DNA from: Rhizobium sp. Q54
GTDB taxonomy: Bacteria; Bacteroidota; Bacteroidia; Flavobacteriales; Flavobacteriaceae
DNA: 13,066 bases
Direction: 5' to 3'
NCBI GenBank assembly: GCA_943324395.2
Contig: CALPLL020000030.1
Location: 1 to 13,066, forward strand
Part shown: positions 1 to 7,770 of the stretch, in pieces
How the letters are laid out: each line of letters opens with the position of its first letter
Numbering within the stretch: the stretch's first letter is position 1
Position numbers and translations under genes: made by a program
The notes under the pieces: model-generated
Database searches by the model: none
The model's input: only the letters and a program-made list of their open reading frames with translations
Told to the model about the DNA's origin: nothing

Positions 1-3000
1 ATTGCTGCAGCCGCAGGAACAACTACAATTTGCCCTTCAATTCCAGGACAATTAGTAACAGTTACATTTAACTCATTTAATACAGAAAGTGGGCTTGACA
101 TTTTAAAGGTATACGATGGTAACAGCACTGCCGGAACATTATTAGGAAGTTTCTCTGGAACAACAATACCGGGTCCATTTACCGCTTCATCAGCTTCAGG
201 ATGTTTAACTTTTGTTTTTACAACTGATACAAGTGTTACCAATACTGGATGGAATGCAAGTGTTACTTGCGCCCCTCCTCCAACATGTACTCGCCCAACA
301 ACTTTAACATCTTCATCAGTAACTCAATCTACGGCTTTACTAGCTTGGACTCAACCTGCAAATCCTGATGGTAGTTTTGCTACAGCATGGCAAGTAAGCG
401 CAGTTCCATGTGGATCGCCTATTCCAGCAGTTGGTTCTGCAAGTTGGGTGAATGCCAATTCAAATCCGTTTTATATTACAGGATTAAATTCTGCAACTTG
501 TTATGATTATTACGTAAGAGCGATTTGTTCTTCAACAGATTCAAGTTCTATATCAGTTCCATCTAGCTTTAACACTTTAATAGTAAATGATGAATGTACA
601 GGAGCTATTGAAATACCAGTAAATCAAAACACCAATTGTCTGCAAACAGTTAAAGGAAGTCTTGCTTTTGCAACCGCTTCTACTCAAGCAAATTCTTGTG
701 GAGGAACTATAGATGACGACGACGTTTGGTTTAAATTTACAGCCACATCAACAACCCATTATATAACAATATTAGGTGTAAACTATACTTCCGCACCTTC
801 AAATATTAACTATGTTCTTTATACAGGAACATGCGGTAGCTTAACTCAATTTGGAGGATGTATTACTGCAAATAGTAATATAGCTAGTGGATTAAACGTA
901 GGCCAAACCTATTACGTAAGAGCTTATTCAACAGGTTCTACACCCTCAACAACCACTTTTGAACTTTGTGTAGGAACAAATGTTGGAACTTGTGCTACTG
1001 CATTGCCGCTTTGTGCAATTACACCAATAATTATCCCTAATAATGTTGGAGTTCCAACTTTACCAAATCCTATTAGTCCTTATTCAACAACAAGTACAGA
1101 TGTGGGTTGTTTATTCACCGCACCTTCACCAACGTTTTATTATTTGCAAATACCTTCAAATGGGAATTATAGTTTTTTATTGGAACAAAATACGAGTAAT
1201 ACTTTTAATGGGACAGGAATTGACGTGGATTTTGTAGCTTGGGGCCCTTATAATTCAAATTCAGAGGCTTGTGCAGGGATTTCTACTACAAATGCTCCCG
1301 CAACTGGAAATTCATGCAGCTATTCATTTGCAGCTACTGAAACGTTTACTGTTAACAATGCTGTTGCTGGCCAAATATATGTAGTCATGATTACTAACTT
1401 TAATGGTAGAAAAGGATTTGTAAGAATTACTCAAACGGCAGGGCCAATTCCACCTGTATGTTGTCCATTCGGTAATTTTATCTATCCTAAAAATTTCTAT
1501 TGTCAAAATGAAGCGAATCCAAGCCCTAGTTTTATTAGCAATGCCGTTGCCGGAACTTTTTCTGCAGTTCCTGCTACAGGTCTTTCAATAAATCCTACAA
1601 CTGGATTAATTAATCTTGCGGCAAGTACTCCAGGGACTTATATAGTTCACAATACTATCGCCGCAAATGGTTTATGCCCTTCAGATGATGATTCTTGGTC
1701 GATAACTATTTCTACCCCTCCATCAAGTGTAGCTATAAATTATAGCGCAACCTCTTATTGTCCAATTAACAATACAGTTCAAAACATAACTCAAACAGGA
1801 ACCCCTGGGGGTGTTTATACTGTTTCGCCAGCTGTTGGATTGTCATTAAATACAACAACCGGATCATTCAATCCAAGTACGAGTACAGTTGGAACTTATG
1901 TAGTAAGTTATAATTTACCTCAAACAGGAGGATGTCAAGGAGCTATAAGTTCAACAACAGTAAATATTGTTTTACCGGTTCCTACATTTAATCCTGCGCC
2001 TCCTATTTGTGCAGGACAAACTTCTCAGCCGTTACCATTAATTTCTACAAATGGAATTTCAGGGACTTGGTCGCCAGCAATTAATAATTTGGCTACTACT
2101 ACCTATACATTTACACCTAATGCAGGACAATGCGGGACTAATACTGCCACAATGACTATTCAAGTTGGTAACGTAGTTCCTGTATTTACTCAAATAGCAT
2201 CAATTTGTCCAGGAGCACCATTAATTTTGCCTACTACATCAACAAATGGAGTAATCGGTACTTGGTCGCCAGCGCCAAACAACACAGCTACTACAACTTA
2301 TACTTTTACACCAGCTGCAGGTGTTTGTTCAAGCGGTGCTACAATGACTGTTACTGTTAACACATTAAGTATAACACCAGCATTTTCAAGTGTAGCTTCA
2401 ATATGTAATGGCGCAACTTTAGCTCCTTTACCTACTACTTCAACAAATGCAATAACAGGAACTTGGTCACCTGCTTTAAACAATACAGCAACTACAACCT
2501 ATTTATTTACACCAGATTCAGGGCAATGTGCTTTTACAGCAACTACAACAATTACTGTTAAGCCAGTTATAAATGCAAATGTTACTTTTCCAACGGTATG
2601 TTCAAGTACCACTGCAACAGTTACTGCTGTGCCAATAGGTTCGGGAAGTTTTAGTTATGCTTGGACGGTTCCAACAGGAGCTTTAAATCCAGGGAATGTA
2701 GCTTCATTTAGCACAAGCGTCTCAGGAGCTTATAGTGTTGTATTAACTCAACTAGGATGTTCTTCATCGCCAATAAACGGGAACGTATTAATTTCAACTG
2801 TTAGAACACCAACATTTACACCTATTCCAACTTTATGTTATGGAAGCACTAATCCGCCGGTTTTACCAACCTCTTCTATAGACACCCCTTCAATTACAGG
2901 AACTTGGAACGCACCAATTAACACGGCAAATCTTGGTCCTATAGTTTATACGTTTACACCAGCTGCGAATCAATGCGCAAACAATACTACAATGACAGTT

Positions 3001-4749
3001 ACAGTTGCAGCAGCTCCAGTAGCAACATTTAACTATAGCAATACGACTTATTGTCAATCAGGAGTAAATCCTTTACCTAATTATATTAATGGAGGTGCGC
3101 CAGGAGTATTTACTTCTACGGCAGGGTTGAGCATAAATGCAACTACAGGTGAAATTAATTTAGCAGCCACTACGCCAGCTACTTATACAGTTACCAATAC
3201 AATTGCAGCAACTGCTTCTTGTCCAGGAATTACAGCTCCTTTTATAATAACAATTACTGCGGCACCAATCGCAACATTTAGTTATACAGGATCTCCTTAT
3301 TGTAAAAATGGAACTACCAATCCAAGCCCTACATATGCTACTGGAGGAGTTGCGGGAGTATTTACTTCAACAGCAGGTTTAAGTATAAATGCATCAACAG
3401 GGCAAATTAATTTAGCAACAAGCACGCCAGCTACTTACACGGTTACAAATACAATAGCCGCTTCTGGAGGTTGTGCAATAGAAATTAAAACAGCTACAGT
3501 AACAATAACTGCCGCTCCAGTTGCTACATTTACTTATAATTCAACTACTTTTTGTAAGTCAGGAGCAAATCCAATAATTAATATAACTGGCTCGGCAGGA
3601 GTATTTACTTCTTCAGCAGGATTAACCTTAAATAGTACTACAGGAGCTATCGATTTATCTTCAAGCACTCCTGCAACTTACACGGTTACAAACACAATTG
3701 CAGCAGCATCAGGATGTAGTACAGTTTCAGAATCTTTTACTATTACAATCACTGCGGCACCAGTTGCTACATTTAGTTATACAGGATCTCCTTTTTGTAA
3801 AAACGCCAATAACCCAAGCCCAACATTTGCTACCGGCGGGGTTGCAGGCACATTTACTTCAACACCGGCAGGATTAAGTATAAATGCAGCTACGGGTCAA
3901 ATTAATTTGACAGCTAGTACAGCAGGAACTTATATAGTTACAAATACTATTGCAGCAGCAGCTGGATGTGCTCTTGTATCTGCTCCTTTTACAATTACAA
4001 TTACAAACTTGCCTCAAGCCACAATTGCTTATAGCGATTCATTTTATTGTTACAACAATTCAGGTTCCCAACAAGTAATATTAACGGGTACAACAGGAGG
4101 AACATTTAGCGCTACTCCATCTGGATTATCAATAAGTTCTACTTCTGGAGCATTTAATGTTAGCAATAGTCCGGCAGGAACTTATACAGTTACTTATACA
4201 ATCCCCGCAGCTGGAGGATGTCCTCAAGTTACTGCTCCAGCTACATTTACTATTATACCACAGATAAATGTTCAATTAAGTGCAGTTTGTGCGGGTGCTG
4301 ACTTTACAATCACAGCTTTGCCAGTAGCAGGATCTTTCAACCCCGCTAGTGCTACCTATGAATGGAGTGGACCTAACGGATATACTTTTGGACCAACATC
4401 TAATCCATCAATAATTATTAGCACTTCAGGAAGTTATACCTCAACAGTTACAGTAAACGGATGTAGATATGTGACTACACAACAAGTTGACGGAATTACG
4501 TGTAGTATTCAAAAAGGAATTTCTCCAAATGGTGACGGCGACAATGAAGCATTTATATTATCGGATGTAAAAGCCTTGAGTATTTTTAATAGATATGGAA
4601 CTAAAGTTTATAGCCATGGAGAAAATTATTCTAATCAATGGCACGGACAATCTGAAAGCGGAAGCGAACTTCCCGACGGAACCTACTATTATGTAATTAC
4701 GAGAAATTCAGGAAATTCAATTACTGGATGGATTTATATTAATCGTTAA
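1..4749 (+). CDS. Giant T9SS type-B secreted adhesin-like protein (5' partial)
   Basis: The reading frame is open from base 1 to the TAA at 4747-4749, giving 1582 visible residues; the start and signal peptide lie upstream. Domains in order (residues counted from base 1): CUB-like about 8-88 (KVYDG, then SGCLTFVFTTD and GW), Fn3-like about 94-193, two Bacteroidota beta-sandwich domains about 196-327 and 329-478 (DDVWFKF; FYYLQIPSNG and DVDFVAWGPY), thirteen 60-90-residue Ig/PKD-like modules about 489-1500, and a C-terminal gliding-motility/T9SS type-B domain about 1503-1582 (SPNGDGDNEAF, FNRYGTKVY, LPDGTYYYV). Such proteins are exported through the outer membrane by T9SS and act at the cell surface or are released; adhesion or gliding is inferred, and the ligand is unknown. 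The stalk is rich in Thr/Ser/Ala/Asn and almost uncharged. The PorP/SprF-like gene follows 60 bases downstream, as is typical for type-B cargo. Confidence 0.9.
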   Translation: MAAAAGTTTICPSIPGQLVTVTFNSFNTESGLDILKVYDGNSTAGTLLGSFSGTTIPGPFTASSASGCLTFVFTTDTSVTNTGWNASVTCAPPPTCTRPTTLTSSSVTQSTALLAWTQPANPDGSFATAWQVSAVPCGSPIPAVGSASWVNANSNPFYITGLNSATCYDYYVRAICSSTDSSSISVPSSFNTLIVNDECTGAIEIPVNQNTNCLQTVKGSLAFATASTQANSCGGTIDDDDVWFKFTATSTTHYITILGVNYTSAPSNINYVLYTGTCGSLTQFGGCITANSNIASGLNVGQTYYVRAYSTGSTPSTTTFELCVGTNVGTCATALPLCAITPIIIPNNVGVPTLPNPISPYSTTSTDVGCLFTAPSPTFYYLQIPSNGNYSFLLEQNTSNTFNGTGIDVDFVAWGPYNSNSEACAGISTTNAPATGNSCSYSFAATETFTVNNAVAGQIYVVMITNFNGRKGFVRITQTAGPIPPVCCPFGNFIYPKNFYCQNEANPSPSFISNAVAGTFSAVPATGLSINPTTGLINLAASTPGTYIVHNTIAANGLCPSDDDSWSITISTPPSSVAINYSATSYCPINNTVQNITQTGTPGGVYTVSPAVGLSLNTTTGSFNPSTSTVGTYVVSYNLPQTGGCQGAISSTTVNIVLPVPTFNPAPPICAGQTSQPLPLISTNGISGTWSPAINNLATTTYTFTPNAGQCGTNTATMTIQVGNVVPVFTQIASICPGAPLILPTTSTNGVIGTWSPAPNNTATTTYTFTPAAGVCSSGATMTVTVNTLSITPAFSSVASICNGATLAPLPTTSTNAITGTWSPALNNTATTTYLFTPDSGQCAFTATTTITVKPVINANVTFPTVCSSTTATVTAVPIGSGSFSYAWTVPTGALNPGNVASFSTSVSGAYSVVLTQLGCSSSPINGNVLISTVRTPTFTPIPTLCYGSTNPPVLPTSSIDTPSITGTWNAPINTANLGPIVYTFTPAANQCANNTTMTVTVAAAPVATFNYSNTTYCQSGVNPLPNYINGGAPGVFTSTAGLSINATTGEINLAATTPATYTVTNTIAATASCPGITAPFIITITAAPIATFSYTGSPYCKNGTTNPSPTYATGGVAGVFTSTAGLSINASTGQINLATSTPATYTVTNTIAASGGCAIEIKTATVTITAAPVATFTYNSTTFCKSGANPIINITGSAGVFTSSAGLTLNSTTGAIDLSSSTPATYTVTNTIAAASGCSTVSESFTITITAAPVATFSYTGSPFCKNANNPSPTFATGGVAGTFTSTPAGLSINAATGQINLTASTAGTYIVTNTIAAAAGCALVSAPFTITITNLPQATIAYSDSFYCYNNSGSQQVILTGTTGGTFSATPSGLSISSTSGAFNVSNSPAGTYTVTYTIPAAGGCPQVTAPATFTIIPQINVQLSAVCAGADFTITALPVAGSFNPASATYEWSGPNGYTFGPTSNPSIIISTSGSYTSTVTVNGCRYVTTQQVDGITCSIQKGISPNGDGDNEAFILSDVKALSIFNRYGTKVYSHGENYSNQWHGQSESGSELPDGTYYYVITRNSGNSITGWIYINR
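1465..1980 (+). repeat. Two diverged stalk modules (B-like)
   Basis: Two modules (about 1465-1713 and 1714-1980) share the B-module pattern: YC near the start, G-x-F/Y in the middle, GLSIN/GLSLN followed by TTG, a TYxV strand, then a second cysteine (GLC, GGC). They are clearly more diverged than the B modules at 3010-4260, which suggests an older expansion. Each has exactly two cysteines. Confidence 0.7.
1981..2562 (+). repeat. Three tandem A-type stalk modules
   Basis: Three consecutive modules of about 62 residues occupy about 1981-2166, 2179-2361 and 2377-2562. Shared features are an SIC/PIC cysteine near the start, LP(T/L)xSTN, GTWSPA, NNxATTTY and FTP, a second cysteine (GQC or GVC), then a TMTVTV-like closing strand. 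The pattern is that of Ig-like or HYR-like bacterial surface repeats. The second module contains no charged residue at all. Confidence 0.85.
2566..2808 (+). other. PKD/Ig-like domain interrupting the A modules
   Basis: This part of the adhesin does not follow the A or B pattern. It has a TVC cysteine, YAWTVP and a GAYSVVLTQLGC closing strand, typical of PKD/Ig-like folds. It separates the three A modules from the fourth. A similar unit (EWSGPNGY, GSYTSTVTVNGC) lies just before the C-terminal domain at about 4261-4500. Confidence 0.6.
2809..3009 (+). repeat. Fourth A-type stalk module
   Basis: It carries the A-module signature (TLC, LPTSS, GTWNAP, VYTFTPAANQC, TMTVTV) but is a few residues longer, with an insertion between the LPTSS and GTW motifs. 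It directly abuts the first of the five tandem B modules. Confidence 0.75.
3010..4260 (+). repeat. Five tandem B-type stalk modules
   Basis: Five head-to-tail modules span 3010-3258, 3259-3510, 3511-3753, 3754-4005 and 4006-4260 (83, 84, 81, 84 and 85 codons). Modules 1-4 begin with AAP(V/I)ATF; the fifth begins NLPQATI. All share a YC/FC cysteine, GxF(T/S), a GLS(I/L)-like strand, TYTV/TYIV, a second cysteine about 50 residues after the first, and a TITI-like end. Modules 1 and 3 resemble each other (TTYCQSG, TTFCKSG), as do 2 and 4 (GSPYCKN, GSPFCKN). Modules 2 and 4 share a 25-base identical stretch (3274-3298 and 3769-3793). Confidence 0.88.
4507..4746 (+). other. T9SS type-B C-terminal sorting domain
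   Basis: The last 80 or so codons of the adhesin form the gliding-motility-associated (CHU_C-like) C-terminal domain. Diagnostic motifs are GISPNGDGDNEAF, LSIFNRYGTKVY, NQWHGQS, LPDGTYYYVI and the terminal GWIYINR. In the family this domain directs export by T9SS and, unlike type-A signals, usually needs a PorP/SprF-like partner; one is encoded immediately downstream. Confidence 0.9.
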
Positions 4750-4761
4750 TATTAAGATTTT

Positions 4762-4789
4762 ATAAGCGCTGACAAAAGTCAGCGCTTAT
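4762..4789 (+). terminator. 12-bp hairpin after the adhesin gene
   Basis: A perfect inverted repeat (arms 4762-4773 and 4778-4789, loop AAAA) begins 12 bases after the adhesin stop codon. Its GC-rich core contains AGCGCTGAC. The bases after the stem (TAATCC) are a poor U-tract, so termination is probably partial; it may instead protect mRNA 3' ends and set the dose of adhesin against the downstream PorP/SprF gene. I found no convincing promoter between the hairpin and the next start. Confidence 0.6.
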
Positions 4790-4809
4790 TAATCCTAAAT
4801 TTTACCCTT

Positions 4810-5730
4810 ATGAAAAAAATATTTTTACTAGCTATTTTACTTTTGATGTCATTTCTAGATGTTAATGCGCAACAAGCACCTCATTATACACAGTATATGT
4901 ATAATATGAACATAATAAATCCGGCATATGCTGGTTCTAAAGAAAATTTATCTTTTGGGTTATTATACAGAAAGCAATGGATTCAAATAGAAGACGCGCC
5001 TTCAACATTCTCCTTTTCGGGGTCTTCACCTGTTGGTAAAAATGTTGGGTTAGGGTTGTCAATTCTTTCTGACAGAATTGGCCCAGTTGAAGAAAATAAT
5101 CTTTATGGGGATTTTTCCTACACACTTAATTTAGGTGGAGAAAAAAGATTAGCATTAGGGTTAAAAGCAGGGGTTACATTTCAAAAAATAGGACTAAATA
5201 GCATTATTTACCCTACATTGCCCGACGTAAATGACGGTGCATTCCGAGAAAACACAAACAATCAAAAATTAAATATTGGAACAGGATTATTTTACTATAC
5301 CGATAACTATTATCTTGCTTTTTCAATCCCAAGTATGTTAAAAACAGTTCACCTTGATTATAATGGAAGAAAGTATGGAACAGAAATTCAACATTATTTT
5401 CTTACCGGTGGATATGTATTTGATATCAATCCCAACTTGAAATTTAAGCCATTTGGAATGATAAAATCTGCTATTGGAACACAATCTTCAATAGATCTTT
5501 CAACTAATTTCTTATACATGGAAAAATTCGAAGCAGGGGCAACTTATAGATTAGACGATTCATTTGGATTAATGGTAAACTTCGCAATTAATCCTTCTTT
5601 AAGAGTAGGTTATGCCTATGATCATATTGTTTCTGATATTAAAGTAACAACACCTTCATCTCACGAAATCATATTATTATTTGATTTGTACGTGCCTAAA
5701 AAAGTTTCACATTCACCTAGATATTTCTAA
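4810..5730 (+). CDS. PorP/SprF family outer-membrane protein
   Basis: This 306-residue protein has an N-terminal signal peptide (hydrophobic FLLAILLLMSFL, probable cleavage after VNA at residue 20). The mature protein opens with the family hallmark PHYTQYMYNMNIINPAYAG. It continues with RKQWIQIEDAP, a GLGLSILSDRIGP segment and many alternating beta strands, as expected for an outer-membrane beta barrel. In Flavobacterium johnsoniae the relative SprF is required for secretion of the adhesin SprB, and similar proteins are encoded beside type-B cargo. Its position 60 bases after a type-B adhesin supports a role as dedicated partner of that cargo (inference). The ATG at 4810 is favoured because it gives a complete signal peptide; no Shine-Dalgarno is evident. 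The next gene starts 17 bases downstream. Confidence 0.93.
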   Translation: MKKIFLLAILLLMSFLDVNAQQAPHYTQYMYNMNIINPAYAGSKENLSFGLLYRKQWIQIEDAPSTFSFSGSSPVGKNVGLGLSILSDRIGPVEENNLYGDFSYTLNLGGEKRLALGLKAGVTFQKIGLNSIIYPTLPDVNDGAFRENTNNQKLNIGTGLFYYTDNYYLAFSIPSMLKTVHLDYNGRKYGTEIQHYFLTGGYVFDINPNLKFKPFGMIKSAIGTQSSIDLSTNFLYMEKFEAGATYRLDDSFGLMVNFAINPSLRVGYAYDHIVSDIKVTTPSSHEIILLFDLYVPKKVSHSPRYF

Positions 5731-5747
5731 AATTAATAACGTCTATA

Positions 5748-7619
5748 ATGAAAAATATATTTCTGATATTAAGTTTTGTGTTTGTTAGCACAATATCTGT
5801 AAAAGCACAAGACAGTCAAACTGCTTGGGCTGATAAATTATTTAAAAGATTTGAATATTTAGATGCTAGTAAAGAATATTTGAAACTAGTAGGAACTGGG
5901 ATTAAACAAAATTACATTTACAATCAACTTGCTGAAAGTTACTATAACATGTTTAATACGACAGAAGCAATTAAATGGTATGCACTTTCATTGACCCAGC
6001 CCCAAGAAGCTGAAACCTATTTTAAATATGCTCAAATGCTAAAAGCAAGTGGAAGATATGAAGAGTCAAATGCTCAAATGGCGATTTTTGCAAATAAAAA
6101 TCCAAAAGATATTAGGGCTATTCTATTTAATGAAAACCCAAATTACATTCCCAAATTACTTAACAAACAAAAAGTATTTAATTTAGTACCCGTAAAAATA
6201 AATAGTCAATATACTGATTTTGGACCAAAATTATCAAATGATAACACCTTATATTTCTCGAGTTCAAGAAAATTATCTAAGAAAAAAACAGGATGGAAAG
6301 AAGAATCATATCTAGATGTATATCAAGCTACTTTATTTGAAAATGATTCATTAAGTATTCCAACCGAAGTAGAGGATATCAATACTATTTGGCATGATGG
6401 TCCAGCTTGTGTAAGCGCAGACGGCAATACGTTATATTTTTCTAGAGATAGTCGTGAAATAAATGACTTTGAAAATATTAAAAACATAAAAACCAAGTTT
6501 AGCCAAATGTATCTTTTCAAGGCTACAAAAGTTAATAATAAATGGACTGCGGCAAAGCAATTACCTTTTAATAAAAATTCGTATTCGATAAGTAATCCAA
6601 GTATTAGCCTTGACGGAAAAACATTATATTTTAATTCAAATATGCCAGGTGGATTAGGAGGAAATGACATTTGGAAAGTTGATGTTTCTGAAGGAGATGT
6701 TTATGGAACACCGGTTAATTTAGGGTCGAAAATAAACACCGAAGGAAACGAACAATTTCCTTCAATTACCGATGATAATATGCTTTACTTTTCATCAGAT
6801 TCTAGACAAGGATTGGGAGGTTTAGACATTTATTTTATTAATTTAAACAAAACAGAAGACGCTCAAAATCTTGGAAAACCAGTTAATAGCGAAAAAGATG
6901 ATTTTTCCTTTTCATTTAATACCAAACGTAATCTGGGGTTCTTTTCAAGTAATCGTGAAGAGTCAGATGATTTATACATAGCAAAACCACTTTGTAGCGT
7001 TGAATCTACTATTCTTGTTACTAATGCAGTAACTGGAAAAATTTTAGAAGGGGCAACAGTAGCTATTTTAGACGATAAAAAGAACATTATTGAAACTAAA
7101 ACATCAGATGCAAAAGGAAATGTAGATTTTATTTTAGAATGTTACACAGAATATAGTTTACAAGTCTCTAAAGATGGTTATGAAAGCGGGGTGTTTAGTA
7201 TTGCTAAAAATAAAGGAGGAAAATTAAACGTACCAACACCACTTAATCCAATTGAAGTTATTATTAAACCAACAGAAATTGTTCTAAATTCAATATTTTT
7301 CGAATTCAATAAAAGTAATATTACTCAAGAAGGAGCATTTGAATTGGATAAGTTAGTCCAAGTGATGAAAGCGAATGATAAATTGGTAATTTTCACAAAA
7401 TCCCACACAGACAATAGAGGAAGTGATGTTTACAATTTAAACTTATCTGAAAGAAGAGCAAAATCTACTGTTCAATATGTAATTTCAAAAGGAATCCCAG
7501 CGTCAAGAATATCAGGAAAAGGATTTGGCGAAAGCGAACCAAAAGTGGATTGCAAAGAAGCTTGTACCGAAGAAGAACATGCTAAAAATAGACGTTCTGA
7601 ATTCCTAATAGTGAAATAA
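5748..7619 (+). CDS. TPR-PD40-CRD-OmpA periplasmic protein (PorE-like architecture)
   Basis: The protein has 623 residues. A signal peptide ends near VKA (residue 20) and no lipobox cysteine follows, so the mature protein is probably soluble in the periplasm. Residues about 25-115 are TPR-like helices. About 157-410 hold five PD40/WD40-like strands (NTLYFSSSR, NTLYFSRDSR, KTLYFNSN, NMLYFSSDSR, NLGFFSSNR). About 417-500 is a carboxypeptidase-regulatory-like domain. About 511-623 is an OmpA C-terminal domain (FFEFNKSNI, SHTDNRG, LNLSERRAKS). D555 and R570 match in spacing the Asp/Arg pair that binds diaminopimelate in OmpA proteins. The same order is found in Porphyromonas gingivalis PorE, a T9SS component. 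The gene lies 17 bases after the PorP/SprF gene, so an anchor for the adhesin-PorP pair is plausible, but whether it is a true PorE orthologue or a locus-specific paralogue cannot be decided here. Confidence 0.9.
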   Translation: MKNIFLILSFVFVSTISVKAQDSQTAWADKLFKRFEYLDASKEYLKLVGTGIKQNYIYNQLAESYYNMFNTTEAIKWYALSLTQPQEAETYFKYAQMLKASGRYEESNAQMAIFANKNPKDIRAILFNENPNYIPKLLNKQKVFNLVPVKINSQYTDFGPKLSNDNTLYFSSSRKLSKKKTGWKEESYLDVYQATLFENDSLSIPTEVEDINTIWHDGPACVSADGNTLYFSRDSREINDFENIKNIKTKFSQMYLFKATKVNNKWTAAKQLPFNKNSYSISNPSISLDGKTLYFNSNMPGGLGGNDIWKVDVSEGDVYGTPVNLGSKINTEGNEQFPSITDDNMLYFSSDSRQGLGGLDIYFINLNKTEDAQNLGKPVNSEKDDFSFSFNTKRNLGFFSSNREESDDLYIAKPLCSVESTILVTNAVTGKILEGATVAILDDKKNIIETKTSDAKGNVDFILECYTEYSLQVSKDGYESGVFSIAKNKGGKLNVPTPLNPIEVIIKPTEIVLNSIFFEFNKSNITQEGAFELDKLVQVMKANDKLVIFTKSHTDNRGSDVYNLNLSERRAKSTVQYVISKGIPASRISGKGFGESEPKVDCKEACTEEEHAKNRRSEFLIVK

Positions 7620-7636
7620 TATAAATTATTTATATG

Positions 7637-7671
7637 TAAAGCCGAGTTTAGAATTTCTAAACTCGGCTTTA
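7637..7671 (+). terminator. Strong intrinsic terminator closing the surface module
   Basis: A perfect 15-bp inverted repeat (arms 7637-7651 and 7657-7671) encloses a five-base loop. The arms have an A-run on the left and a T-run on the right, followed by TTATTATAATT. It starts 18 bases after the OmpA-family stop codon and separates that gene from ileS. The rest of 7620-7770 holds only the ileS upstream region. Confidence 0.88.
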
Positions 7672-7713
7672 TTATTATAATTAACCCTAAAAACACAACT
7701 TTAGAGGTTTCAC

Positions 7714-7745
7714 TTTCCACTTTCGATATAATTTTATTACTTTCG
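7714..7745 (+). promoter_or_regulatory. Possible Bacteroidota-type promoter of ileS
   Basis: TACTTTCG at 7738-7745 resembles the Bacteroidota -7 element TAnnTTTG with one mismatch, and TTTC at 7714-7717 could serve as the -33 element with a 20-base spacer. It lies after the terminator and about 25 bases before the ileS start. An AAAAGGA stretch (7761-7766, extending slightly upstream) may help ribosome binding. No T-box-like leader is present. Confidence 0.4.
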
Positions 7746-7770
7746 CAAAACGATTTAAGAAAAGGATAAA

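Noticed and set aside
448..450. GTG as the start codon of the adhesin
   Set aside because: The same frame is open from base 1 and encodes CUB-like and Fn3-like sequence before this codon; the GTG lies inside the Fn3-like domain and no signal peptide follows it.
3010..4260. CRISPR or satellite-like DNA repeat
   Set aside because: The repeats are in frame, about 250 bp, diverged at the DNA level and encode protein modules; there are no short identical repeats with unique spacers.
6323..6670. Antisense open frame of 115 codons inside the OmpA-family gene
   Set aside because: It is fully covered by a well-supported gene, has no recognisable domain, and its composition is that of a reverse-strand shadow. 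The same applies to the antisense frames within ileS and the adhesin.
7472..7720. Small minus-strand gene across the terminator
   Set aside because: It overlaps the conserved OmpA domain and the hairpin, and shows no family similarity that I can recognise.
7672..7770. T-box riboswitch upstream of ileS
   Set aside because: The leader between the terminator and the start is only about 100 bases, with no T-box consensus and no terminator/antiterminator pair before the start codon.
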